From contig JAQBQF010000146.1 in NCBI GenBank assembly GCA_028287115.1, positions 1 through 64,000 of the forward strand: 64,000 bases of DNA. The letters are read 5' to 3'. Under the pieces are notes generated by a model. It saw only the letters and a program-made list of their open reading frames with translations. It ran no database searches and was not told the origin of the DNA. A program made the translations under genes and the position numbers. The DNA comes from Myxococcales bacterium. Lineage in GTDB: Bacteria > Myxococcota_A > Polyangia > Haliangiales > Haliangiaceae. Below, in pieces: positions 30,032-38,658 of this stretch (within the stretch, counting starts at the first letter, position 1; every line of letters starts with the position of its first letter).

Positions 30032-30147
30032 TCCGTGCGCCGGAGCTCGCGGATGCCCATCCGCAGCTTTCGCCGGAGGAGCGCGACGCCGCCGGAGATC
30101 CGCAAGGTCGACGTCATCGCGGCGAAGTAGCTGCGAGAACGTCGCAA

Positions 30148-30960
30148 TTGGCGGACCCGCGGATCTCGGTCATCTTCAGAGCCGTGCCTTTGCTCCCCAT
30201 GTTCGCCGCGCTCGCGCTCGGAATGGTACGCGCGAGCGCGCCGGCGTCTGCTGAAGCTCCGCGCGTCCTGCGCCTGATGACCTACAACGTTAACTACGGC
30301 AATCTCGACGTCGGTGCGACGCTCGATACGATCGCCGGCGCAGATGCCGACATCGTGCTGCTCCAGGAAATCACCGAGGGCTGGAAGGCCGAGCTGTCGC
30401 GGCGGTTCGGCAAGCAATATCCGCATCAAGTGTTCCATATCCACTCGCGCGCGGCGGGCGGCCTCGCGGTGTTGTCGAAGCATCCGATCGGCGCCGAACA
30501 TGTGTTGCCCTCACCGGAGCGCGGCTGGTTTCCCGCCGAGCGTCTCGTCATCGACGGTCCGTTCGGAGCGCTGCAGATCCTGCACGTTCACTTACGGCCG
30601 GCGATCGCGAACGGCAGCTGGATCCAGGGCTACCTGTTGACACCACCGCTGCGCCTGCGCGAGATCGAATCGTACTGGCCGCACCTCACAGCGGGGATGC
30701 CGACGATCATCGCGGGCGACTTCAACGAGCTGCCTTCCGGTAGCGCGATCGAGTTCCTCGAGAAGCAGGGCTTCGCGCGCGTCCCCACGACGGGTCCCAC
30801 GACCTGGCACTACGTCGATGAAGGTCACGATCTGCTCAAGATGGACATCGATCACGTCATGCTCGACGCCTCCTTGACGGCGCACGACGCGGCCGTTCTC
30901 GACGCGGGCACATCGGACCATCGGCCGATCGTTGTCACGATCGCACCGCGCACTCCGTAG
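30148..30960 (+). CDS. endonuclease/exonuclease/phosphatase family protein, exported
   Basis: A 270-residue EEP-fold protein. Catalytic motifs: RLMTYNVNYG (Asn), IVLLQEIT (Glu), HVHLRPA (His), AGDFNELP (Asp, Asn) and SDHRPIVV (Asp-His, near 258). This full set fits metal-dependent phosphoesterases or DNases, including sphingomyelinase-like enzymes. A hydrophobic N-terminus (PLLPMFAALALGMVRASAPASA) suggests export. The start is uncertain: TTG 30148 keeps two arginines before the helix, and GTG 30184 is also possible. It converges on the moxR stop, four bases away. Confidence 0.8.
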   Translation: MADPRISVIFRAVPLLPMFAALALGMVRASAPASAEAPRVLRLMTYNVNYGNLDVGATLDTIAGADADIVLLQEITEGWKAELSRRFGKQYPHQVFHIHSRAAGGLAVLSKHPIGAEHVLPSPERGWFPAERLVIDGPFGALQILHVHLRPAIANGSWIQGYLLTPPLRLREIESYWPHLTAGMPTIIAGDFNELPSGSAIEFLEKQGFARVPTTGPTTWHYVDEGHDLLKMDIDHVMLDASLTAHDAAVLDAGTSDHRPIVVTIAPRTP

Positions 30961-30964
30961 TCGC

Positions 30965-32380
30965 TTAGAGGCCGAACTTCGACGACGCGAACACCGTCTC
31001 GAGCAGCTGATCGACTTCGCGGATCATGCGATTCGCGGCATCACCGGGCAGCGCTGCGAGTGCGACCTTGATCTCGTTCAAGTTCTTGAGCTGGCTGAAC
31101 AGCTGGATATCCGACAGCTCGGTTCCCGAGGTCAGGAGCTCGCGAATGAGCCCGAGCTCGGTGAGCAGATCGTCGAGGCTCGCCGAGGGACCGATGAATC
31201 GGCGCTCGTCTGGATGCTCGCGATAGTACGCGTCGACCACCGGATTGATGATCTCCTCGAGGAGCTCGACCTGATCGAGGTTGTTCCAGATGTGGCGAAG
31301 GATGAAGAAGTCGCCGTCGTGCACGCGCGTACGGCCGTCGAACACCGCCGAACCGGCGAACAGCTTGAGGATCTTCACCGCGCGACGATCCGAGACCGAG
31401 ATGCCCTCGCTGCGGATCTGGAAGATCAGCCCCTTGTACTTCGTCAGGAACTCTTCCGGGAACACCATGAACTTGTCGAAGTTCTGCTGGATCTGGCGCA
31501 GCTCGCGCGCCGAGGTGACCGGCCGAAGCTCGCCGCTCTGCCGGCCCATTCCGTCCATGCCCCGCCCCGTCATCTTGCGAAGCTCGAGCGAGATGCCCTT
31601 TTTCATCAGCTCGTGGAAGTGATAGCTGTCGAGGTTGTCTGACAGGACGCGCACGAGGAAGCGATCGAACATCGCCGCCAGGTTCTCGTCGTTCGGCACC
31701 TCGTTCGAGGCGGCGTAGAGCGAGATCAGTGGAACCGAGATGACGTCCGGTCCGTTCTGAAACTTGCGCTCGTTGATCACGTGGAGCAGCGAGTTCAGGA
31801 TCGCCGAGTTCGACTTGAAGATTTCGTCGAGGAACACGATCTCGGCCGTCGGAATCATGTTCTCGACACGCCGGGTGTAGCGACCTTCGCGAAACGCGGC
31901 GATATCGACGGGTCCGAACAGCTCGTTCGGCTCGGTGAACCGCGTCAGCAGGTATTCGAAGTAGCGCGCGTCGATCAGCTTCGCGAACATGTCGATCATC
32001 GCCGACTTCGCGGTACCCGGCGGGCCGACGATCACCATGTGCTCGCCGGCGATCGCCGAGATCGTCATCAGCCGGATGATCTCCTGCTTGTCGAGGAACT
32101 GCGCACCCATCTGCCGCGCGAGGTCCTGGAATGTCGCGCTGACGCGCGCGACATCGACAGCAAAGCTGCGCGGGGTAGTGGGCGGCGCGACCATGACTTC
32201 GAGGCACATTACATCAGGAACCCAGGAAACCAATCCGGCGACCGATCCAAAAAACGCCGGCAACACGCCGAAATGGTTCATAGAGCGGGACGTCTCACGC
32301 CAATCGCGGAGCACACGCTCACTCCGCGGATCGACGACCGCCCTCGATGGGATCTTCGAGCACGAACACGGATGAGTCAT
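30965..32380 (-). CDS. MoxR-family AAA+ ATPase
   Basis: A MoxR-type AAA+ ATPase. Using ATG 32380 it has 471 residues: Walker A GPPGTAKS at 119-126, Walker B IVFLDEIF, the sensor region AASNEVPNDENLAAMFDRF and a C-terminal lid (SASLDDLLTELGLIRELL). I chose 32380 because a near-perfect ribosome site (AGGAGGTGA, 32386-32394) lies five bases upstream. However, ATG 32194 gives a core of 409 residues with the usual family N-terminus, and the 62-residue extension (Cys-rich start, then FGVLPAFFGSVAGLVSW) is unusual. MoxR ATPases act as chaperones with VWA proteins; a VWA gene lies 2.2 kb downstream on the same strand, beyond two opposite-strand genes. Confidence 0.85.
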   Translation of the reverse strand: MTHPCSCSKIPSRAVVDPRSERVLRDWRETSRSMNHFGVLPAFFGSVAGLVSWVPDVMCLEVMVAPPTTPRSFAVDVARVSATFQDLARQMGAQFLDKQEIIRLMTISAIAGEHMVIVGPPGTAKSAMIDMFAKLIDARYFEYLLTRFTEPNELFGPVDIAAFREGRYTRRVENMIPTAEIVFLDEIFKSNSAILNSLLHVINERKFQNGPDVISVPLISLYAASNEVPNDENLAAMFDRFLVRVLSDNLDSYHFHELMKKGISLELRKMTGRGMDGMGRQSGELRPVTSARELRQIQQNFDKFMVFPEEFLTKYKGLIFQIRSEGISVSDRRAVKILKLFAGSAVFDGRTRVHDGDFFILRHIWNNLDQVELLEEIINPVVDAYYREHPDERRFIGPSASLDDLLTELGLIRELLTSGTELSDIQLFSQLKNLNEIKVALAALPGDAANRMIREVDQLLETVFASSKFGL

Positions 32381-32385
32381 CCCCT

Positions 32386-32394
32386 TCACCTCCT
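32386..32394 (-). promoter_or_regulatory. strong Shine-Dalgarno before ATG 32380
   Basis: On the minus strand AGGAGGTGA stands five bases before ATG 32380, in frame with moxR. It is one of the two strongest ribosome sites I noticed in the window (the other precedes pal at 35823). It argues for the extended MoxR start or for a leader peptide fused in frame. Confidence 0.55.
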
Positions 32395-32454
32395 CGGAGT
32401 TGGGCGGATCACGGCGCCTTTGCGGCCAACCCGGTTCCCCGGCCGCTCTCTCGG

Positions 32455-33651
32455 TCAGCCCGGGGCGGGCGCGGTCGGCAACGACACGACCTCGGTTGGA
32501 TCGTGCGGCGCCGGCTTCAAGTGGCGCTTGAGTCGACCCGCGAGACCTTCGATCACGGCGTCGGAGAGCAGCTCCGCCGACTGCGCGCGATGGACCTTCC
32601 ACCGCGCCGCCAGCGCCGGCACCGACTCGATGCCCGGCGGTACCGAGAGCCGCGGATCGACCATCGCGAGTGCGCCGGGCAATGCGAACAGCGTCGTCAG
32701 GCCACGCGGACGTTGACCTGCAGCCTCGATGGCCAGCACGGTCGAGATCAGCGGTGACTTGGCGTTGACCTCGCGAAGGTTGAGCTCCGCGAGACAGAAC
32801 AGCGCCGACAGGTGAACAAGAAATGCGGCAACCGCACGCACGTCGCTCTCGTCGGGCGCGCGCTCGAGCATCTGTTCGAACGCGGCCGCGAGCCGTGATG
32901 GACCGCTCACCTGATCTCGCGGCGCGGCATCAGGAACGAGCCGATACGCGACCGCTCGCGCGAGCTCGGCATCACGCAGCAGGAACACCGCGTCTTCCCA
33001 GTGCAGGGGTGGCGCGCCGGGATGACTGTCGAGGAGCTGCGTCAGCGGCGTGCGCCGCAACAGTGTCGCCATCACCGGTGCGGTATCCGGAACCGCCAGC
33101 AGCTCGTCGAAGTCGACGATCGTGATGTCCTCGCGGACCCGCCGCATGCCTTTCCACGCGGTCAGGCGCTTCGGCGGCTTCTGGCCCTGGAACCGAGCGC
33201 GGCCCGTCCACCACGAGACGGTGACGTCGCTGCGGGTCAGATGAAACAGGTTGTGGAGCAGAGCATGGCGCGCCATCACGCGCGTGCGATTGCGCGTCAA
33301 CGGGCGACTCACCATCGCGAGGGCGGTATCGATGATCTTGCGGCGCTGGCGATCGCTGACCGACCACTCGTCGGCGCGCGGATGGACGAGAAACAACGCG
33401 TTGTGCAAGCCGGCCGCGAGCGCGATCTCGTCACCTTCGAGCACGAGCGCCGGAGGGCGAACGACGAGCGTCGACAGCACCGCGTGACGCGCGTCGTCGA
33501 CGGCGACGAGCTCGACACTCGCGCTGCCGAGCTCGGCTTCCCACCGCTCGAGGTCCGGCATCGGAATCGGCGCCCCGACGTGGAGCTCACCACCCGCGAC
33601 GAGCGGCAGCACGAACCGCTCGAGGAACTCGCGGACGTGCGCGCGGCCCAC
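32455..33651 (-). CDS. large unrecognised protein A of the MoxR-VWA module
   Basis: A 398-residue soluble protein without signal or membrane helix. The N-terminal third has alternating strand/helix pattern (ELHVGAPIPMPDLERWEAELG, SASVELVAVDDARHAVLST); the centre is basic and helical (RQRRKIIDTALAMVSRPLTRNRTRVMARHALLHNLFHL). The C-terminus is helical with hydrophobic repeats, followed by a Pro/Ala tail (PAPHDPTEVVSLPTAPAPG). I do not recognise it. GTG 33651 shares its first base with the TAG of the upstream gene (TAGTG), so the two are coupled, and moxR follows on the same strand. It is a candidate dedicated partner of MoxR. Confidence 0.6.
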   Translation of the reverse strand: MGRAHVREFLERFVLPLVAGGELHVGAPIPMPDLERWEAELGSASVELVAVDDARHAVLSTLVVRPPALVLEGDEIALAAGLHNALFLVHPRADEWSVSDRQRRKIIDTALAMVSRPLTRNRTRVMARHALLHNLFHLTRSDVTVSWWTGRARFQGQKPPKRLTAWKGMRRVREDITIVDFDELLAVPDTAPVMATLLRRTPLTQLLDSHPGAPPLHWEDAVFLLRDAELARAVAYRLVPDAAPRDQVSGPSRLAAAFEQMLERAPDESDVRAVAAFLVHLSALFCLAELNLREVNAKSPLISTVLAIEAAGQRPRGLTTLFALPGALAMVDPRLSVPPGIESVPALAARWKVHRAQSAELLSDAVIEGLAGRLKRHLKPAPHDPTEVVSLPTAPAPG

Positions 33652-35198
33652 TACTTCTCCCGCTTCACGGAGGCGTCGCCGGACGGCAGCAGCTTGCGAT
33701 CAGGAGCATCCGGGAAGCCCCAGAGCGCGAACCGACCGACCGCATCATTCGTGACCTGCGCTTCCACACTCGGCTCGGCCGTGAAGTCTTCGAGCGTGGC
33801 GCGCTCGGCTTCGAGCTTGGCGAGCGACCGGCGTTCGAGCGTGGTGAACGCCGACTCGGGAACTTGGAACGGACGTTGGTCCGACGTGAACACCGTGACG
33901 GTTCCCGCGGCGTGACCGAGCGCGCGTGCGAGGACCTCGGGTGAGACGCGTGGCACGACGTCCATGCCGAGCGGGACCAACAGGCCGGGCGTGAGCTCGC
34001 ACAACAGCTGACCGAGCGGGATGACGTCGAGGTTCTCCGAGCCGATCACGAGGATGCCGCGATCCGTGACCGCGACGCGATGTCCGCGCAACGACACGGG
34101 CGGCAAGACGAACAAGATCCGTTTCAACCGGATCGCGTGCTCGAGCGCGATCAGCGTCGCGACCACGCGACGAGGCGGTCCCATCGCGGTCGCAAGCCGC
34201 AGCTCGACGCCGATCGGCTCGGCGCCGCCGCCCGTGAGCTGTCCTGGATCGCGTGGCTTCTCGATCTCCATGTCGACGCGCGTCAGATCACCGATGTCGC
34301 TGAGCGCCAGCGGACCGGGCAAGACGTCGACGCGATCGGCCGGCCAGAACACGTGAAACGTATCGGGCGGGAACACCGACTGACACGATGCGAGATCGAT
34401 CGGATGTTCGTAGCCGACCGCGACGGCCGCGTTCGCACCCGCGGGCCGGAACACGTCGATACCGGGCGTTCCGACGAACAGCGCGAGGATCCGCTCGGGC
34501 AAGTTGCGCGCGCGGATCCACATGTAGCCGCGATCGCGCGCGTGGTCGTCGAACGCACTGCCGGATCTCGGCGTGAACAGGCCCGCCTGCGCCTCGACGC
34601 GGTTGCGCCACAAATACCGAATGATCCCGTCGGCGAGCCCGTGCGCGACCGCGAGAAATAGATCAGCGCGATCTTCGGGCGCGAGCTTCTCCCCGCCGGG
34701 GAGTTTTCGGATCGATAGCCGAAATAGCAGCTTCGCGAACGGCAGCTCGCCTTCGCGCATGTACGCCTGCGCGAACTCGTCGCCATGGACCATGAAGTCG
34801 GCCTGCGCCGGCATCGTCCCGATATCGATGGCGTCGTAACCGAACGGCGAGCGATCGTCGCGGTACTTGACGAAGTGCTTCGCCGTGCCGGTGTAGATCG
34901 CACCTCCGACGAGCCTCGCGAGTCGCGCCGCACGATCGGCGGCGTACGAAGTCACCGCGGGAATCTGGATGATGATCTCGCGGCTACCGAGCGCGGTCTT
35001 CGCCTTCGTGATCGATAGGTTCGCGATCAGCTCGTCGAGCGCGGCCTCGGACGAATACAGCCGAAGCCAGCTCACCGCGCCTTCGAGCGTCGGGAACGTC
35101 ATCAGGCAGACGCGCCCGAGCAAGATGCCGCGCGGATCAGGCGCGACGCCCGGCGTGAAGAAGCGGGTCTGGCCCTGCGCTACGTGCTCGAGTGCCAC
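33651..35198 (-). CDS. large unrecognised protein B of the MoxR-VWA module
   Basis: A 515-residue soluble protein starting at GTG 35198. It mixes several alpha/beta stretches. Residues 1-150 include RVCLMTFPTLEGAVSWLRLYSSEAALDEL and an IIIQIPAVTSYAADRAARLARLVGGAIY block. The middle (SAFDDHARDRGYMWIRARNLPERILALFVG) and the C-terminal part (VVATLIALEHAIRLKRILFVLPPV, VAVTDRGILVIGSENLDVIPLGQLL) look like separate domains. The family is unknown to me. It is probably the first gene of the transcript that continues with protein A and moxR. It could supply the substrate-recognition element of the module; inference only. Confidence 0.6.
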   Translation of the reverse strand: MALEHVAQGQTRFFTPGVAPDPRGILLGRVCLMTFPTLEGAVSWLRLYSSEAALDELIANLSITKAKTALGSREIIIQIPAVTSYAADRAARLARLVGGAIYTGTAKHFVKYRDDRSPFGYDAIDIGTMPAQADFMVHGDEFAQAYMREGELPFAKLLFRLSIRKLPGGEKLAPEDRADLFLAVAHGLADGIIRYLWRNRVEAQAGLFTPRSGSAFDDHARDRGYMWIRARNLPERILALFVGTPGIDVFRPAGANAAVAVGYEHPIDLASCQSVFPPDTFHVFWPADRVDVLPGPLALSDIGDLTRVDMEIEKPRDPGQLTGGGAEPIGVELRLATAMGPPRRVVATLIALEHAIRLKRILFVLPPVSLRGHRVAVTDRGILVIGSENLDVIPLGQLLCELTPGLLVPLGMDVVPRVSPEVLARALGHAAGTVTVFTSDQRPFQVPESAFTTLERRSLAKLEAERATLEDFTAEPSVEAQVTNDAVGRFALWGFPDAPDRKLLPSGDASVKREK

Positions 35199-35277
35199 GC
35201 AGGCAGCCTAGCATCCGGTGGACTGAAGAACGCGCACGGAGACTCCGATAACCGCCAAGGCGCCACGAGCTTCTGCG

Positions 35278-35823
35278 TCAGTTGACCTTGAGCTGCACGT
35301 CGACGCGGCGATCCTGTGCCCAGCCGGATTCGTCGGTGCCGCTCGCATCGAGCGCGCCGCGCGTCGTGACCGCGAGCTGCGGCTCTAGGACGCCAAGGCG
35401 ACCGAGATATTGACCGACCGTGTGTGCGCGGCGCGAGCCCAACCCGAGGTTGTATTCTTCGGTGCCGCGAGGGTCTGCGCGGCCGATCAGCGCGACCGCC
35501 TTGCCCTTCAGCGCGCCGTTCGTGAGGCAGGTCGCGAGCTGATCGAGGACGTTCCGATCCTCGCTCGTCAGCTCGTCCTTGTCGTAGTCGAACTTGGCGT
35601 TGGTCTGTGCCGCCGCCTTGATCCCGCACATCGTTGCGAGATCGCCGGAGATCGCGAGCGTCGGGCTGACCTTCTGATCTTCGGTGACCTGAGGCTCGAG
35701 GCCTGCTTTCGTTGGCCCCGGTTGGCTCGTTACTGGGGTCGGGGTCGTCGTCGCGACTTTCGCCTTGTCGTGGGAACAACCGACAACAGCTGCGAGCACG
35801 AGCGCGAGGGTGGTCGTCTTCAT
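35278..35823 (-). CDS. pal: peptidoglycan-associated lipoprotein, OmpA-like
   Basis: A 181-residue lipoprotein starting at ATG 35823 after the ribosome site AAAGGAGGAT. The signal ends at a lipobox cysteine (LVLAAVVGCS). The C-terminal OmpA/Pal domain (about 75-181) has the NAKFDYDKDELT strand, the CLTNGALKGKAVALIGRADPRGTEEYNLGLGSRRAHTVGQYLGRLGV peptidoglycan-binding helix block (NxxLGxxRA) and QDRRVDVQLKVN. It tethers the outer membrane to the wall. A Thr/Pro linker (TTTPTPVTSQPGPT) precedes the domain. The divergent gene starts only 14 bases away. Confidence 0.9.
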   Translation of the reverse strand: MKTTTLALVLAAVVGCSHDKAKVATTTPTPVTSQPGPTKAGLEPQVTEDQKVSPTLAISGDLATMCGIKAAAQTNAKFDYDKDELTSEDRNVLDQLATCLTNGALKGKAVALIGRADPRGTEEYNLGLGSRRAHTVGQYLGRLGVLEPQLAVTTRGALDASGTDESGWAQDRRVDVQLKVN

Positions 35824-35837
35824 GGCATCCTCCTTTG

Positions 35838-37364
35838 GTGAACAAAGCCTTACCACGCTTGATCGCGGTGATCGCGTTCTTCACCACCGTGCTGTCCGTT
35901 GGATGCGGCAAAAAATCCGACCCGAAGCTGAAGGATGACGCTCCCGTTAAACCGCCGGTCGCGCCACTCGCGCTTCCGACGCTCGGCGTCGATCGGGTCG
36001 GCCGATTCAACTTCATCTTCGGCGATGGCCAAGGCACCTACGACAAAGCAGTCGCCGCGTATAAAGCGAAGGCCGGGCGCGACTGGAATGGCGTGCGCGC
36101 AAATTGTGAGGCGACCCTCGCAAAGGATCCGCAGCACCTCGATGCGCATCGCCTGCTCGCGACCGCACTCGTGCACGCGGGAGAGAATGCCGCCGCGGTC
36201 GATCATCTGGTGACCGCGATCGCCGGCGATTATTTCAAGTACGCCCCGAGCCTCGCGAGTGACGACGACCTGAAGGCATTTCTCGCGACGTCACATGGGC
36301 AAGCAGTCGGCGCCGCCGCCGATCAGATCAAGATCGAATACGCGAGGCGGATCAAAGACGCGCTGTGGCTGGTCGGGAGACGCAGCACGTTCAAGTGGCC
36401 GAAGGAGCTCGGCGTGCAGGCGGCGATCAGCCGCGGCGAGCTCTACGCCTACGATCGCGAGGCGAAGCGGTTCTTTCGCCTGACGCACACCGAGCATCAG
36501 GTGGCGGGATTTGTCCGGTCGCCATCGGGCGGCGAGGTCGCGCTCATCGGGTTCGACAAGATCGATCGACCGAAGGATGACGGCGCACCGTTGTTCGCGC
36601 ATGCCTGGATCCAAGCGGTCGACACGACCGACTGGAAACCAGGACCTCGGACGACGATCGCGAACGCGCGGCAGATCTCGGTCGGATACGGTGCGGGTGA
36701 CGAGTTGCTCGTCGCGACCGCACCCGCCACCGGCCGCTGGACGATCGGCCCGGAGACGGTCTCGTCAATCGATCGCGCGACCGGCAAGCTGACGAAGGTG
36801 ACCGCATCGCCGCCGGTTCCGCGCGTCGTGCTGACGCTCGATGAAGGCCACCTCGTGCGCGCGCCCGAGGGCACCGAAGCCGCGTGGTCCGGCGATCCGC
36901 CGACGACGACGAGCTTCAAGACCGCGGCCGGCGGCACGGTCCAGGTTCCCGAGACCGGCCAAGCCGCGCAGGCATCGCTCGCGGTCGCACCGGGTAGTGC
37001 GCGCGTCGGGTTCGCGACGGCCGTCGATCCTTGTGCGAAGGATGCAGCGCCTTCGCTGTACGTCGCCGATGCGAAGACCGGCACGTTCAAGCACGTGCTC
37101 ACCGCGAAGAGCCGATTCGCGACCCGCTGGCTCGACGGGAACGTGATCGCGTACGAGGACGGCGACGGCGCGATCCGGCTGTGGGACGCGTCAACCGGCC
37201 GCGAGGCGATGCGGCTCGACGACAAAGCTGGGCTCGCGCTCGACGTGCTGTCACTGGCGAGCGCCCCACTGTGCAAGCAAGCGCCGCCGACCGCAGAGCC
37301 CGCCGGGTCCGACGAGCCGCTACCGCCCGAAGATCCCAGTGGCGGGCCTGTCACGACCCCGTAA
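35838..37364 (+). CDS. lipoprotein with TPR and WD-like propeller
   Basis: A 508-residue lipoprotein: GTG 35838, hydrophobic stretch IAVIAFFTTVLSVGC. After the lipobox comes a lysine-rich linker, a TPR pair at ~60-130 (AKAGRDWNGVRANCEATLAKDPQHLDAHRLLATALVHAGENAAAVDHL), then a beta-propeller-like region (~180-470: ELYAYDREAKRFFRLTHTEHQVAGFVRSPSGGEVALIGF; TIGPETVSSIDRATGKLTKVTASPP; GNVIAYEDGDGAIRLWDASTGREAMRL, a WD40-type blade). It resembles TolB-like periplasmic propellers. Being next to pal, a Tol-Pal-like envelope role is plausible. Confidence 0.6.
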   Translation: MNKALPRLIAVIAFFTTVLSVGCGKKSDPKLKDDAPVKPPVAPLALPTLGVDRVGRFNFIFGDGQGTYDKAVAAYKAKAGRDWNGVRANCEATLAKDPQHLDAHRLLATALVHAGENAAAVDHLVTAIAGDYFKYAPSLASDDDLKAFLATSHGQAVGAAADQIKIEYARRIKDALWLVGRRSTFKWPKELGVQAAISRGELYAYDREAKRFFRLTHTEHQVAGFVRSPSGGEVALIGFDKIDRPKDDGAPLFAHAWIQAVDTTDWKPGPRTTIANARQISVGYGAGDELLVATAPATGRWTIGPETVSSIDRATGKLTKVTASPPVPRVVLTLDEGHLVRAPEGTEAAWSGDPPTTTSFKTAAGGTVQVPETGQAAQASLAVAPGSARVGFATAVDPCAKDAAPSLYVADAKTGTFKHVLTAKSRFATRWLDGNVIAYEDGDGAIRLWDASTGREAMRLDDKAGLALDVLSLASAPLCKQAPPTAEPAGSDEPLPPEDPSGGPVTTP

Positions 37365-37399
37365 TACCGGCGTCCTGCCGTGTGAACTATAGTGTAGGC

Positions 37400-38182
37400 G
37401 TGCGCGCGCTTGCGATCGGAATGATGTCGCTCGCGGGTTGCGGGCGCGTCCGGTTCGAGGCTGCGCCGGTCGACGGTGCGCTCGATACCGCGAAGCTGAC
37501 GTATCGCAATGCCGTGGTCGCAGATGCGCCGCTCGCGTACTGGCGGCTCGGTGCCGGTGCGATCGCGCGCGACGAGATGGGCCGCTTCGATGGCATGTTC
37601 GGTGGCGTATGCACGTCCGTCTCAGGGCTGATCGCGGGCGATAGCGATTCGGCGATCCTGTTCGATGGCGCGAGTTGCAGCGTCAGCGTCGGGATGCAGC
37701 TCGATTTTCCGGGGACGGCGCCGTACTCGATCGAAGCCTGGTTCTCGAAGACCCCGGGCGGTAACAACTACCAGAATCTGTTCTCGCGCGAGACGCGCAA
37801 CGTGAACCCGATCGACGGCTATGCGTTGCTCGTCGCGAAACTGCCGCCCGCCGGTCTCTATCTCGAGCGCGTGGTCTCCACACAAAACCGACTGACCAAT
37901 CGTTTCCTCCCGGTGGACAACACGACGATCCACGCCGTCGGGGTCTACACGGGGAGCGAGATGCAGCTCTGGCAAGACGGCGTCCTCCTCACGACGCTGT
38001 CCGACACACGCGTGATGGCGACCTCGAACGCGCGGGCGCTGATCGGCGCGGGCTTCGACGCGTCGATCTCGCAGTTCTTCAACGGCACCCTCGACGAGGT
38101 TGCGATCTACGACAAGGCGCTGACGATCGATCAGATCAAACTTCACCACGAAGTGGGGACTTTGGGACCGCGCGAGCAATAA
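37400..38182 (+). CDS. LamG/concanavalin-A-like lectin lipoprotein
   Basis: A 260-residue lipoprotein (GTG 37400; VRALAIGMMSLAGC). The mature part is a LamG/laminin-G-like jelly roll: APLAYWRLG, the GRFDGMFGGV loop, ILFDGASCSVSVG, APYSIEAWFSK, HAVGVYTGSEMQLWQDGVLLTTL, and FNGTLDEVAIYDKALT, the characteristic LamG C-terminal block. Such domains bind sugars. The stop overlaps the sixA start (TAATG), but the two products have no known common function. Confidence 0.75.
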   Translation: MRALAIGMMSLAGCGRVRFEAAPVDGALDTAKLTYRNAVVADAPLAYWRLGAGAIARDEMGRFDGMFGGVCTSVSGLIAGDSDSAILFDGASCSVSVGMQLDFPGTAPYSIEAWFSKTPGGNNYQNLFSRETRNVNPIDGYALLVAKLPPAGLYLERVVSTQNRLTNRFLPVDNTTIHAVGVYTGSEMQLWQDGVLLTTLSDTRVMATSNARALIGAGFDASISQFFNGTLDEVAIYDKALTIDQIKLHHEVGTLGPREQ

Positions 38183-38658
38183 TGGCGCAGATGCGGATCT
38201 ACCTCGTGCGACACGGCGATGCAGTCCCCGAAGAAGACGCCGGCAGCGATCGCGATCGTTGGTTGTCGCCGCGCGGCCGTGAAGGTGCGCGGATCCTCGG
38301 CCGGATCCTTCGCGAGCAACATGTCGAACCCGACGCGATCGTGTGCTCGCCGTTACCGCGTGCGGCGCAAACCGCGGAGCTGGTCGCTGCGGGCCTCGAC
38401 TACCTCGGCGTGATCTGTTCGCTGCGATGTCTCGAGCCTTCGGCACAACCGCGGGTTGCCGGCGACGCGATCATGCGCGCAGGCCGCGCGGTCGTCGTCG
38501 TCGGTCACGAGCCTTCGATCTCGGCACTCGCCGCGCATCTGCTCGGGGCCGTCTCCGTACAGCCGTTTCGCACCGCCCAGTGTTGTGCGATCGAGGACGG
38601 CAAGCCGACATTCAGCGCACGCGCGGATCTCGATCAGGTCACGCCGTACATCATCTAG
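38182..38658 (+). CDS. sixA: phosphohistidine phosphatase SixA
   Basis: A 158-residue histidine phosphatase. The RHG catalytic motif is YLVRHGDAVP at residues 8-17, followed by SPRGREGARILGRIL, the CSPLPRAAQTAE motif and the second catalytic histidine in VVVVGHEPSIS. Length and motifs match SixA. It removes phosphate from phosphohistidine in phosphorelay proteins such as NPr. ATG shares a base with the upstream stop. Confidence 0.9.
   Translation: MAQMRIYLVRHGDAVPEEDAGSDRDRWLSPRGREGARILGRILREQHVEPDAIVCSPLPRAAQTAELVAAGLDYLGVICSLRCLEPSAQPRVAGDAIMRAGRAVVVVGHEPSISALAAHLLGAVSVQPFRTAQCCAIEDGKPTFSARADLDQVTPYII

Noticed and set aside
31781..32716. Plus-strand frame across moxR start and protein A
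   Set aside because: Overlaps two supported minus-strand genes and lacks any recognised motif.
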